The notes below the pieces were generated by a model. That model was not told where the DNA came from, did no database searches, and was given only the letters and a program-made list of their open reading frames with translations. The position numbers and the translations under genes were made by a program. Positions 42,866-54,400 of a DNA stretch of 64,000 nucleotides are shown in pieces. Positions within the stretch are counted from its first letter, which is position 1, and the number at the start of each line of letters is the position of its first letter. The DNA is from Acanthococcus lagerstroemiae. Taxonomy: Eukaryota; Arthropoda; Insecta; Hemiptera; Eriococcidae. The stretch is from contig CM063110.1 in the NCBI GenBank assembly GCA_031841125.1, positions 51,931,946 to 51,995,945 on the forward strand. The letters run 5' to 3'.

Positions 42866-44585
42866 CTTATAGATGGCTTTGGTGGCTGACTGTATTCGTC
42901 GCTGCACTTCGACATCCGTGTCTAGATTCTCTGCAATAGTGCTGCCCAGGTAACAGAACCGGTCCACTTTTCTCAGAACCTCCCCGTTAACAGAGTACTT
43001 ATACTGCGAGGCACTGGTTTCAAGTATTTTCGTTTTCCCTGCGTTGATCTTTAACTCGAGGGCGGTGTAGGCTTGTTCGAAAACGTTCAGTGTGTCCTGC
43101 AACTCTGTTGACGAAGTGGCTACTACTGCACAGTCATCAGCATACTGTAGTTCCGAAAAAACATCCTTCGGCATTTAGTCCGCGCTCTCAGTCTGCGAGT
43201 GTCAAATAAGTTCCCATCTGTTCTATATCTCATGCCGACGCTCCTAGACGTTAGTTTGGAGTCCACTACGTATAGGACCGCGTTCACAAAAGCGGTAAAG
43301 AGCGTTGGCGCAAGCACGCATCCCTGTCGTACCCCGCAAGCTCATGGGGAACGCCGGGCCAGCGTTGTTCTGTGAGACTATGCGCCCTATGTTGTCCTCG
43401 TGCAGATTCTCAATGATGTGCACCATCTTTTCCGGGCAGCCAAACCTCCGGATTAGGTCACACAGTGTCTTTCGGTCCACCGTGTCGAAAGCCTTTTCTA
43501 AGTCGATGAATGCTACAAATAGCTTCTCGTGCTGTTCCCGCGACTTCTCTATCAATTGTCGGAGAGCAAAGATCATATCTGTGGTACCTTTGTTTTTCCG
43601 AAATGCAGCTTGCGTCGGCGGAGTGACCCGATCAATCAACTCTGAGAGCCGACTGTTGATGATTTTCGCGAGCAGTTTCCCAGCCGTCACGAGCAGCGAG
43701 ATGCCTCGGTAGTTTCCGCAGTCACGCTAGCCGCCTTTCTTTTTATAAATCTTGACAATATTGGCTATTCTGAAATCTGCTGGTACGCTTTCTTCTATCC
43801 AGATTTTTTGTACAAGTGCGAAAAGTTCCTTTTAGAGTTTCTCGCCGCCTTTTTTTTAGTAGCTCTGTAGGTATCCCATTCGTGCCCGGGGCTTTACCGT
43901 TAGCCATGGAGTCTAACGTCTTACGTAGTTCCTTCACTGTGGTCTATGTAGATCCTTCACGATGGGGTACTGCGGCAGGGAGTCAAGCACAGATGCATCG
44001 ACTGGTCTGCTTTGATTGAGCAACTCTGAGAAGTGTTCTCGCCAGCCAGCCCGCACTTCTGTCTTCCTCTTTGAGCAGCACGCCATTTCTATCTTTCACG
44101 GGGCACTCGTCCTTCCTGGCTGGTCCATAGAGTTCCTTTACTGCCGGATAGAAGTTGCGAGAGTCACGTTCGTTTGCATATTTTTAGATTTCTTCTGCTT
44201 TTCCGCGGAGCCACTTATTTTTCAGACGTCTCGTTTCTCACTGAAGATGACTTCTTGCTTCGCGTAGCTCCATTTTCGCAGTCTGGCTGTTTGGGTTGGC
44301 ATAAACCTTGTTCTGCAATCTTGTTCTCTCTTCTAGCAGTGGCGGGATTCCCGACTCATTTTCTTCGAACCAGTCAGGGCTGCGCTTTTTAACCGTTCCA
44401 GCAGCATGTTTGCCAGCCTGGTATATGCAGTCCTTCAGACTATTCCACGTTTCATTGCTGTTTACAGTTTTTCCGACCTCCCCTCGTTGTTTCTTTCCAG
44501 CATTTCTTTGTATGCAGTCGCCACCTTTTCATCTCTCAGCTTGCCACTATTCAGCCGTAGCGGAGATGGAACGAATGACCGTGTA
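42866..44585 (-). pseudogene. Non-LTR retrotransposon reverse transcriptase, broken
   Basis: Reading down from 44,585, with several frameshifts: a pre-RT linker (GKLRDEKVATAYKEMLERNN, TWNSLKDCIYQAGK, RSPDWFEENESG); RT block 1 (MKELRKTLDSMANGKAPGTN, GIPTELLKK); the GNYRGISLL region with a stop nearby; TQAAFRKNKGTTDMIFALRQ; EKLFVAFIDLEKAFDTVDRK (catalytic FxDxxKAFD); QGCVLAPTLFTAFVN; FSELQYADDCAVVATS (catalytic YADD); LKINAGKTKILE; and FCYLGSTIAENLDTDVEVQR. It stops at about 42,866. The order and motifs fit the craniofacial-development-protein-2-like group of LINEs; the clade (RTE-like or related) is unresolved. Confidence 0.9.
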
Positions 44586-44795
44586 AAGAGGAATAAGCAA
44601 CTACATCACGATGGTAACGTTTTTCCGCGGAACGTTTTTGCGGAGAGTTTTTTGCGGAATTTTTCTTTTTTGCACGGCAAGCCAAAGTCCTTATTGGTTA
44701 CCTGGGTGTTTCAAAAAAGGGTCTATTAGGTTGCTTTTCACGATGCTGTCTGTTATTGGGCGTGGAAAACCTCATAACGGACTGTACAAATGACT

Positions 44796-45225
44796 GCTAA
44801 TTTAATTTTTAATAAAATAATTATATTATTTATGATAATATTTTTGATATTTTTTTAATTAAAAAAATTTTTTAGAATAATTATTTATTATGAAATATTG
44901 TTATTACCAATATTAATTTCAATTAATTTAGATAGATACCAATTTGAACGTTTAAAGGTGGGATTCTTATAATATTAAAAATTAAAAAAATTAAATTAAA
45001 TTTTGATTTGATATTAATTAATTTAAAATTATTAATAAAGTTTAATTTGAAAAAAATTTTAAAAAGAAATTAAGTTAAAATATGTATAATTAAATAAAAT
45101 AAATAAAAAATTAAGAAGTTTAATGAAAAAAATATTGATAAAATAAATCAAATTATATTATTAATTGAAATAAAAGAAATAATTAATTTTAAGCTTAAAT
45201 TATTAAATATAAATGTAGATAGAAT
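44796..45225. other. Very AT-rich island
   Basis: About 430 bp with roughly 85% A+T by eye and sharp edges. One frame with mitochondrial code gives a short hydrophobic stretch, but I could not match it to a mitochondrial protein. An organellar or endosymbiont fragment, or a decayed element, is possible. Confidence 0.35.
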
Positions 45226-45672
45226 TAGTGACTAGCATGAGTGGCTCACTCAGCCATTGATGACACTGAAGACGAAATAACGGGAAAGAAAAACGAAACG
45301 CATCCTCATTGGCGCTGATTTTGAATAACAAAGCAGACTTGTAAATAAAAATGTAGATTGCTCGACACGTTCGTCGGTTTGTGTCATTAAACTGACTTCG
45401 CGTTATGGTTATAGCCAGAAAAAGTAGAAGCGCTGCACAAGTAGTAAAGTGTTTTTACTCAATTTCGAAAGAGCTGCGAATCGCAAAAACCAAAACCGAA
45501 ATGGAAGAATCGGTAATAGCGATCGGTTTCTAATACCCGACTACTACTCGCCTCATCGTGAGTAACTATTTTGAGTCTTGATACACGACAGTACGTCAGA
45601 CTTTTAATTTGTACAAGAAAACGTTATACAAGTTTGTATATATTTTTTACGAGTCTTTTCCTTTTCTCTTTC

Positions 45673-45676
<4 letters not shown>

Positions 45677-45724
<48 letters not shown>

Positions 45725-45733
45725 TTTTTTTTA
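45677..45733. repeat. (CT)n followed by T19
   Basis: About 19 CT units and then a T run on the plus strand. Confidence 0.95.
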
Positions 45734-47073
45734 TTAATTCGATGACAGAATTAAAACCATAAACGAGAGTTACAACGAAATTCACGTAGCTCTGTGGAAC
45801 TTCGTAATGATTACGTAAATTTTAAGTACGGTGCACTTCGACTTAAAGTTGTATAGTAACGGTTCACTGGTTACGAAAGCGAATAAATTTTTCAACTTTT
45901 AATTAAAACTGAAAAAGATTATTTCAACAATATTTAAAAGTTTTATCTATAATTGCGCGAAAAACAGTTTTAGAATTTTTTTTTTTCATTTTTATTTCAT
46001 ACATTTTTTCCTTCTGAGTCAGCATTTTACGAGGCTCGTTCGCGAATTAATAATTCAAAAGGCGTACACACGGCAAGGCGTGCGGCATTCTCGAGGAAAT
46101 TTGGTCGCGAAAATTGCCATGTAACATTTTTTGCCAAAGTGGGTTATTGTATCTTTAGACAATGAATCAGCCGGCATGAAACAGCTACACGACTGCTAAA
46201 AATGTGGCCAGTCAGACGGTGGAAAAACGGTGTTAATGGTCTTGTCATGCGAGATCAATCTGTAGCGCGAAAATTTAATGAAAGTTAAAATTTCCGTAAT
46301 ACGCGCGGAATTTTTCGGCGTATGAATCCTCGTATACGGCGGGACATTGTTTTATTTTAAACTTACGAAGTGACTGGCCCACAGCCAGGCGTATTATAGG
46401 TTTTTATTATTGTTTGTAATCAAGGTTGTAGGTCAAGAATGACAGCGTGTCTTGGATTTTCTATTTCCATCGAAAAAATTTCTAAGTCCATCGAGAGCTG
46501 TCTTAACAAACTGATGAAACTAATTCGGTAAGTACTTACCAAAGACACATTCCACCGAAATCGGACATCGATCTTGAAGCGTCAAACGAGTGTAAAGGAC
46601 TTCCAAGAACTCTTGAAGAGCCGTGCGTACGTCTCGCGAGGTCATAACGGGTGGATAACAAAGCTGGAAGAATAGAAAATTTTCAAAAATACCGCATGAA
46701 GTCTAGAGATACCTTGCTGAGACTCAAATAGCCGGAAAAGGTATCAGACATGTTTGAAGAGGATTTCAACAGTGTTGAGGAAGCCTATACAAACTCAATG
46801 GAATACTAAGTTTGTAATCAAGTTTGTCCTAAATCAAGGATGGAAGAGGTGAAAGTGTAAGTGACATCAAGAGGCTCCTTGTTTCCCAGTTTTATGTAGG
46901 TACTACCTTGTGAAAGAATGAAATAGTTCATATCGTACTTTTTTGGCGGGATGGAAAATCAAATACGAAGCTTCCTCCAACACTAATAAAAACTGGTTAT
47001 AAATAATAGACATTCTGAGAAACATGTTATCGAACTTGGTGTGTTTTTCTAAATAGTCTACATCGACGTTAGG
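45734..47073. other. No gene recognised
   Basis: Apparently single-copy DNA. No frame over 60 codons looks coding, and no terminal repeats were seen. Confidence 0.4.
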
Positions 47074-47460
47074 GGCGGAGTGGGACCAGACAAGCCACCA
47101 GGAGAATCAGTTTTGCAGGCCACTATCGTAACAATCGCAGACCAATACCTCCCTCCCCTCCCTCTCCACAGGAGGAAGTTGAAAAAATAACATTCGTCAT
47201 CGCGATTGTCACTTTTCTTAATTATCCCTATATTTACCATTCTCTCCCTTCTAGTTTCAAACTTCGCCTTCCCCCCAAAAAAGTTTAAAAAGAACATTTA
47301 TCGTTGTTGTGAAACATTTTTTACAATTTTCAGTTTTATTCAGAGAAGTATTTAATAAAATACGGCGACATTTTATTGGATCAGCATAACAGCTGGACGT
47401 TTTCGAGAAAACAAATTTTGCATTTTCCACAAGGGAGTTCGGATGTGGAGGAATAAAATT
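47074..47460. mobile_element. Element end shared with 63,220-63,634 (inverse orientation)
   Basis: TAGGGGCGGAGTGGGACCAG at the left matches the reverse complement of the end at 63,634 (CAGGGGCAGAGTGAGATCAG). The match runs on through GGAGGAAGTTGAAAAAATAA and AAACATTTTT-rich sequence. The CAGGGGC-type end suggests a hAT relative. Neither copy has an identified second end. Confidence 0.6.
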
Positions 47461-48055
47461 CAATTTCTGTGTCCTTTGTGGATGATTGGGAGTCGAAAAT
47501 TAAAAAAATGTTCTCATAAAAAGGTGGACCTGTTACTTTTATCAAATCAAACTCCAATTTCCAGAAAGGTGCCTAACATCGACCAGTTCCTAAATCCGAC
47601 CACCAGCCGTTTTCGGCTCCTAATGCCTCGACTTCCGCGGAAAAATATTTTTTTATTCATTTTTCACAGACAAATCGAATGAGACCGAAATCATCGCTCT
47701 AACGCCAAAATTGGCGGAGATATTCGCAAAAAAAGATTTTGAGATATCCAAACATTTTTAAAGGCGTGATTTCAAATGTTGATTGAGTAAATGTGATTTA
47801 TCGTAATTAAATGCGGTAAATTTTAATTAAAAGTGAAGATTTCACATTATATTGGTGCTCGATTGATTTGAAGAACTAATTTTACGCAGGTGATTATAAT
47901 TTTTTTTCGAAGTTTCTTTCAAAAACCTGTTTTTATCATTTCATGAAATTTTTTCATCTGTTTATATCCACTAGTGATGCCGAAAGAATCAAAAAGTCGA
48001 TAAAAAGGGCCAGAAAAAGCAATGACGGATGCTGTCAGATCGTCTCTGTGCATAT
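47461..48055. other. No gene recognised
   Basis: AT-rich. The 63-79 codon frames here match nothing known to me. Confidence 0.35.
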
Positions 48056-48170
48056 GTGCCCAAATATGAGTGCTTGGGGGGATAAGGTTCCAATCTGCAT
48101 TTGCAGGGACGAAACCATTGTGGGAAGGGGGTGAACCCCCCCAATAATTTGTCAGTCGGCAAATTTTGTT
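48056..48170 (+). mobile_element. Composite element fragment (end of B plus start of A')
   Basis: AAATATGAGTGCTTGGGGGG then GGTTCCAATCTGCATTTG then CAGGGACGAAACC, and on to GTCAGTCGGCAAATTTTG, where the match stops. It is a broken copy that retains the B/A' junction. Confidence 0.8.
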
Positions 48171-49130
48171 TATTTCACGATTAACTTGTTACTTTTATTA
48201 ATTTTTGGGTTGGTCGATATTAGGCGTCCTTTTTTTCAATACCCAAATTTGACATCTTTCAGAAAAAAATTCGGGAAAAATCGAGAAAAAAAACTTGGGG
48301 ATTCGAAATTTTTGAGAGTAAAACTAGAATAGTTGGTCTACGTTTCGAGCTATCAACAACCTTCCTATGCTAATTTGGGGCTGAGTAATTCGAAAAACAA
48401 AAATGGTGGTCGACATTAATATTATTTGCGATATCTCCCCCCGCTTACCCCATCTCTGTACCTATCACCGTTCCTCTATAATATCGATTAAAATAAAAAG
48501 TGGAGAAAGGGACTATGTTGTCGGTTGAAAATTTTTTCCACTTTTTTCGGCCTAAAAATTATCCGAAAAATTTAGTGAATCGAACATCGTACCGAAAAAA
48601 TTCTTGAAATATCATTTGTGGAAAAAAATGTTATACTAAGAATAGTTTTTTTTTTTTTTTTTTTTGATAATACTTCTTTTTTGTTTCACTTACAGAATAA
48701 TCAACGTTTAATTTTTTTACCTTTTCGGATTAATAAAATCTGTTTCATACATGCCTATCATTATTTTTTTGTGTGAAGTAGGGCCGCAAAACAATTCAAA
48801 ATTGAATATTTTTGAAAAGGGATCATCTTGTCGGTAATGGATTTCTCCAGCTGAAGCGGGTGGAATTTTTCAATAATACACTGGAGGAATTCAATTTAGT
48901 CATTTTCAAACGTAAAAAGTGACCAGTTCACTTTTTCACTGTTTCATGCTTTTTTTTTTTCATTTTTTCTTTGCTCTAAACTTTAAACGCTTTTTTCTGA
49001 AAAGCACCTTTTTTGGAATTTCATTTTCAAAGTTCTCTGGAAAAGTGAATTCTCCAGCTACTGACCTCCACTATGGCTCATTTTGTAGGGAATTTAATGT
49101 AGTTTCTGGTACTGGTCCTAACTCCATACC
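48171..49130. other. No gene recognised
   Basis: AT-rich, with T runs near 48,643-48,665. Nothing else seen. Confidence 0.4.
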
Positions 49131-49357
49131 GACAACATGGTCCCTGTATGCTTGGACGTACACATATGAGGTCCTAAGACTAATCATACAAGGAAAAATC
49201 AGCGGGAAAAGGTCTGTCGGTCGTTGCCAGAATTCATGGATGAGGGATCAGCGTCGCTGGCATAATTGCTCCTCCGCGGAAATATACTATGCGGCTGTAT
49301 CTCGGGTACAGATCGCGGTATGGATCGCCAAACTTCGATCGGAGAGGTCGGACTAAG
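49131..49357 (+). pseudogene. Non-LTR retrotransposon ORF2, last ~70 residues
   Basis: YEVLRLIIQGKISGKRSVGR, CQNSWMRDQRRW, HNCSSAEIYYAAVSRVQIAV, WIAKLRSERSD then a stop. This matches the C-terminal tail of endonuclease/reverse-transcriptase proteins (L..IIQGKI.GKR.VGR...SW...LR.W...S...L..AA...V..A..IA.LR). It is cut off 5' near 49,131. The polymerase at 42,866-44,585 lacks exactly this tail, but the two need not come from one copy. Confidence 0.8.
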
Positions 49358-49432
49358 AAGAACTATATACGAAGACTTTTCGAGACTTCCAGACTTTCAC
49401 TAGACCCTGTAAGATTAAGATGAGCAATCAAA

Positions 49433-50165
49433 TTGGTATTTTGTAGTTCTTTCCTGGCTCGGAGGGGAGAAAGAGGTATATCCTCATAGTTTTTTCAAAG
49501 TTTTTTTGGCGTATTTTATTTTTCAAGGCTCGTCTAGAAGTCTTCAAGGCCATTTCTAAAACTTTTTCAGTCTTGTTTAAGATTATTATTTCAGACTCTA
49601 CCAAGACTTTCTTATAGACTCTTTTAGACTTTTGTAGACCATTTAAAACTCGTTGAGATAAGTAGTAAATAAGTATCTTCAACTTTTTCCGATGAGAAGG
49701 AAGGACGGATGGAATATACTCGTATCTCTCATAGTTACTTCCTTGAAATTCTTTAAGACCTGTTTTACTTTCCAAGATTCTTCCAAAATTTACTGTTCAA
49801 TGCTAGCTTCAAAAGTTTTTCGGATTCAAGATTCTTACTCTACGTTTTATACAGGCTTTTTCTGACTTTTCCAGACTCTTATAAAACCCCTCAAGACTCA
49901 CCAAGAAGAGTTATAAAGTTGATATTTCCAATTTGTCCCCAGTTCGGGGGGGGGGATACATCCTCATACATTTTTTAATTCTGTCAAGCGCATTTCATTT
50001 TTCAAAACTCGTCTAGAACAGTCGCAAATTATTTCTACAGTTTTTTCAGGCTCGTGTAAAATTATTATTTTACGCTCTACAGAGACTTTTTTAGACTTTC
50101 AGACTTTCTCAAGACTCTTAGAGACCTATTTAGGACTTCTTAAGATTTGACTAGACACTAAAACA
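49433..50165. repeat. ~0.48 kb imperfect tandem duplication
   Basis: Blocks near 49,445-49,690 and 49,930-50,165 share GGGG-AGA-TATCCTCATA, TCAA(G/A)(G/A)CTCGTCTAGAA, TTTTTCAG(T/G)CT(T/C)GTGTAA and AGACTTTTTTAGAC-like phrases. Each block itself contains decaying AGACTTTT/AGACTCTT repeats. Confidence 0.6.
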
Positions 50166-50359
50166 AGTAAGTTTAGAAAAACTCGAAGAACCTCAAAGAA
50201 ATATAGAACCAATTTCAATAAGCATTTAACTCAAGTCATATTGGAAGACTCTTTTTCGCTACAAAAGGAGATAAGAACAGAAATATGCCAAAGAATCAAT
50301 TTTTAAGTTGGTGAAGGTTTCGCCGCAAAATCTTCCTCATTGGAAGGAGGGAGTGTAAT

Positions 50360-51223
50360 ACTCAAACTGCCCGAGACGAAATCCGAAAATACTTAACAAA
50401 GAAGATAAAACAAGCAGTAACTGGCAGAACCTCATTGCAATCCTCAATTTCAGCAAAGACAGTCGGAAAGCGTGGCTTCTCCTGAAGAAACTTAACGGTG
50501 AATGTACTCAGAGAGGTGGACTGCCGGGCGTCACAGCAAACCAAGTAGCACATCAGTTGCTATTCAATGGGAAAACCAACAACAGAGTCAAACCGAGAGG
50601 AAGGATAATCCGCACACCTATGGAAGAGAAGGACCATTTTACGGAATGGATCACCTATGACGAAGTCAGAAAGGCAATCAAAACAGCAAAAAATAAGAAA
50701 GCCGCGGGAGTGGGCGGTATGTTTTGCGAACAAATAAAAAACTTTGGAAAAACAACGAAAAAGTGGATCCAAATATTGTATCTTCAAAATGCAGATACCT
50801 GAACTTTGGAGGAATGCCCATGTCGTCACTATCCCCTGGAAAGAACCACAGTGACCCCCGAGACTTCAGAGCTATATATCTCTGCTCTGCCACCTGTTCA
50901 AGATCTTCGAGCGAGTTATTCTACACAGAGTTGCAGATACCATCGAAAAAGGACTAATAGGTCAACGGCCGGATGTAGACCGAGAAAATCATGCACGGGA
51001 CAGGACAAATACCGCACTTGACACAGCACATCGAGGACGGATTCGAAAATTAAAAAGTCACGGCCGCAGTATTTCTAGACCTCAAGGCCGCCTTTGACAC
51101 AGTGTCTCACCAACTGCTTGCTCAAAAGATCTACAACATGACTAAAGACTACAAATTTACCAGCATTATCCGAATGTTTCTACAAAACAGACGATTTTAT
51201 GTGTTATTAAATGAAGCAGAAAG
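50360..51223 (+). pseudogene. Jockey-like reverse transcriptase fragment
   Basis: Across three frames: SRKAWLLLKKLNGEC (pre-RT linker), ITYDEVRKAIKTAKNKKAAG (block 1; the family has K.NKAPG.DG), IPELWRNAHVVTIPWK, RDFRAIYL and LCHLFKIFERVILHRVADTI (block 2), and finally AVFLDLKAAFDTVSHQLL (catalytic FLDLKAAFDTV), with FLQNRRFYVLLNEAESRG. It ends where the composite element copy 3 begins at 51,224, so YADD and everything downstream are missing. Confidence 0.85.
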
Positions 51224-53312
51224 TAGAGGCGAAACTTGACTTTCAGTTTGGGAGGTGGAGAAGGAAAATTTGCCGACCAATATTTTCTTTTACCTAAAAA
51301 TTTGCGACGAGATTTTCTAAAAATTTGAAAATTCGCCGACTTTTCAATCAAAATATACTTTAATTAATTAAAAAATAATAATAAACAAACAAACGTTCTT
51401 AGAAAATGAAAAATTCAAATAAACAGTTTCAAAATTTGCTGACTACCTAATTATTGAGGGTTTTCACCCCCCCCCCATAGTTTCGCCCCTGCAAATGCAG
51501 ATTGGAACCTTATACCCCAAGCACTCACATTTGCGCACATGAGCATACCCTATTCTGGGAGGGTAAGCTGGAAGGATGGTAGGAATACTCGAGAGGAACA
51601 CACAATTTCCTTTACACATTGAGGTGGTCGTTGTTTACTCTTGGTGATCTTGTTTTCTTAATTTCGTCTGATTCTTCTCCTGAATTGATTCCAATAAAAT
51701 CAAATCAAATTAATAAAATTTAAGAAAAATACAAAGGTTCCTGTCGATTGGATCAGGAAAATCCGGGCCAGAAGTTGCCTTTCGTTCTTATGGGAAAAAT
51801 ACATGAAGTTTTGACTTTAGTTCCAGACTCAATTTTCCTCCTATTCGGGCCATACAGCGCTAGTATCGACTACTCTTATCTGCGACCAAAAGGTGAAGTT
51901 TTTATAACTACATTACAGAATGAGTGAATAACTAACTAAGTAAGTGAGTGAGTAACTGAGTGAATCACTGAATGAGTACGCGAGTGACTGAGTGCATCAC
52001 TGAGTCACTGAGTAAATGATTGGGTAACCGTGTGAATAACTGAAATAAGTAAGCAAGTAACTGGGTGAATCACTGAGTCACCAAGTGAGTGAGTGAATCA
52101 CTGACTCATTGAGTGAGAGACGGAGTAACTGAGTGAATAAATCAATAAATAAGCGTGTGACTAAGTGAATTATTGAGCCATTGAATAAGTGATTGTGAAA
52201 CTGTGTGAATAACTGAATAAGTAAGCAAGTAACTGGGTGAATCACTGAGTCACTGAGTAAGTGATTGAGTGAGTGACGGAGTAACTGAGTGAATAACTCA
52301 ATAAATGAGTGAGTGACTGAGCGAATCACAAAATAAGTAAGCGAATGGCTGGGTGATTGAGTGAATCACTGACTCAGTGGGTGAAAGAGTGACGAAGTGA
52401 ATGAATAACTGAATTAGAGAATGTATGCATAACTAGTAAGTGAGTGAATCACTAAATAAATAGGTGAGTGACTGAGTGAATCGCTGATTTATTGACTGAG
52501 TGATGGAGTGAGGAAGTGAATGAATAACTAAATTAGAGAATGAGTGAATGACTAAGTGAGTGAATCAATGAATCACTGAGTAAGTGATTGAGTAACTGAG
52601 TGAATCACCAAATAAGTAAGCGAATGATTAAGTGAGTGACGGCGTGAGGAAGTGAATAAATAACTACATTACAGAATGTAACCCTGATCAAGTGGAATAT
52701 TTCATTTACAGGAATACGAAGACATCTCAAAATATTATGAAAACGAAAGCGTTTATCAAAAAAATGATTAGGAAAACATATATAGCACATAAAATTTTCC
52801 TTCCATTGAGAACATTTTCATTTCAATCTGATGAATTTTTCCAAAATATGTATAGGTTTCAATAGTTTTTTTTTTCCCACGTGCCAAAATTATATAGGAC
52901 GACTCTTTCGCGCTGGCAGTCCGAATAGTCATTGAAATTTGAAATTCAACGTTTGCTACCGACTTTCAGATTTTCGAAATGTCTTCCACATTTCAGCTTC
53001 GTTTCAACCTCTCAAATAACGTTCGATACTCAGCTTGAAACACTCTGCTTTTGACTGACTAGTCTCTAACAGGGGTCCAGGGTACTCCATTTTCAGAAAC
53101 AAAATTTGACTTTCAGTTTGGAAAGATGGAGAAGAAAAATTTGCAGACAAATATTTTTTGAAAACTAAAAATTCGCCGCCAAAATGCTTAGAAAATTAAA
53201 AATTTGCCAATGTTTTAATCGAAATGTTTTTAAAGTGAAAAAGAAAATAAATAAACAAACAAACATGAATAAAATTGAAAATTCAAATGAACAGTCGTAA
53301 AATTTGCCGACT
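51224..53312 (-). mobile_element. Composite hAT-type element, copy 3, reverse orientation, truncated
   Basis: Plus-strand order is A' complement (51,224-51,491), B complement (with CACTCA array), A complement (53,094-53,312). The left end reads TAGAGGCGAAACTTGAC, one base off the consensus CAGAGGCGAAACTTGAC. The right end stops ~60 bp short of the expected terminus, at GCCGACTGTC, where a hAT fragment starts. With one end lost, no target duplication can be checked. Confidence 0.85.
51918..52665. repeat. Degenerate GAGTGA array in copy 3
   Basis: Reverse complement of the arrays in copies 1 and 2, about 0.75 kb. Confidence 0.95.
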
Positions 53313-54245
53313 GTCTAAGATGAAATGTTCTTAAATTTTTTAGAACAGGCAAAAAAATTTAGAAATGAAGATTACAAACGTTCCCGTATTCGAGCCCTAT
53401 CATCTGATGAGAGCCGAGAAAACGAAATTGTTTTAGAGGGTAGAAGAAAACTGAAAGTTGATATTTACTTTGCTACAATAGACAAGTTGAGAACTGAATT
53501 GCAATCAAGGTATTCCAAATATGTAGAAATTTACAGAAGATTTTATTTTCTCACAAACATAGACGATGAGTCTGTCAATGCTGAGGACCTGACTCAACAG
53601 GCAGAAGTCTTCCAAAAATTATATGACAGAGACATCGAAACAACTTTTTCCAATGAATGTCTTCATTTTAGAAGTTTCATTCTGAATGCCAAAAGAGAGA
53701 CAAACGAGAGTTTCAGTGGAGCTGTTGGTTTACTCAAATTTATTATAATTGGCGACTTGGAAGAACTTTTCCCAAACGTGTGCATTGCACTACAAATTTT
53801 TATATGTTTGGCTGCAACAAACTGTTCGGCTGAACGAGCTTTTTCATGCCTGAAAAGAATCAAAACTTATCTCAGGTCGGCACTTTCCGAAGGTAAGCTG
53901 GACGACCTTTCTTTACTTTGTATTGAAAACAACTTCCTCAATATACTTAATACAGAAGATATTATTGATGAATTTGCCCAGCTGAAGTGCCGAAAAAATT
54001 TCTAATATATATTCACTCTTAAATTTTGAATGAGAATCTTTTCCTTTATTTTGTCTTAATTTTTATAAAAATAAAATAAGCTTATATATTATGTGATTAT
54101 GTGTACTTTTGTGAGTAAATGTGTTTTACTCCTTGCCTGTAAATACTTATTGTAAGATTAAGAGGAGATTTTGGGTGAGTCGTGAGTGGTAGGAGCGGCA
54201 TACTGGAAGGTGCTTCTAGGCGGCAAAATGCTTGATCCGCCGCTG
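53313..54245 (+). mobile_element. hAT element, 3' half
   Basis: Contains the C-terminal transposase frame and ends CTTGATCCGCCGCTG, whose complement CAGCGGCGGATCAAG is a hAT-type terminus. The 5' half is missing, joined directly to copy 3. This terminus differs from the CAGGGRCGAAACT of the composite family, so this hAT is not clearly its driver. Confidence 0.7.
53325..54005 (+). pseudogene. hAT transposase C-terminal half, 226 codons open
   Basis: Open for 226 codons without a stop. Features: RRKLKVDIYFATIDKLRTEL at about residues 40-60; a helical middle; LFPNVCIALQIFICLAATNC then SAERAFSCLKRIKTYLRSAL at about residues 150-195, the hAT dimerisation domain with its (S/C)AERxFSxLKxIKxxLRS signature; and an acidic end IIDEFAQLK. 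It resembles zinc finger MYM-type protein 1-like transposases. Full-length relatives are about three times longer, and the BED/TTF zinc finger and first catalytic residues are missing. The open frame suggests fairly recent loss of activity. Confidence 0.85.
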
Positions 54246-54341
54246 ATACCCGCTATGGAGGACCTTGAACCGAATAAGAAGCGGAACCGTGTGCACGAGG
54301 AATAATCTCCTTAAATGGGGCTAAGCGGATGACAATCTATG

Positions 54342-54400
54342 CCAGAGGTCACCAAATGGCGGACCGCGGTCCGAATCCGGACCGCCGACCTATTTTGTGC
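54342..54400 (+). mobile_element. hAT-type 5' end, CAGAGGTCACCAAATGG
   Basis: CAGAGGTCACCAAATGGCGG then ACCGCGGTCC and CGGACCGCCGACC. The CAG.GGT..CCAA start and the following GGACCGCGGTCC palindrome resemble the ends of Buster-type hAT elements. The other end was not found. Confidence 0.5.

Noticed and set aside
42682..44585. Twin priming as the cause of the inverted LINE arrangement
   Set aside because: Twin priming gives an inverted 5' part followed by a forward 3' part; here the pieces meet by their downstream edges.
53325..54005. This hAT transposase as the source that moves the composite elements
   Set aside because: Its visible terminus (CAGCGGCGGATC) differs from CAGGGRCGAAACT beyond the general hAT pattern; cross-mobilisation cannot be judged from sequence alone.
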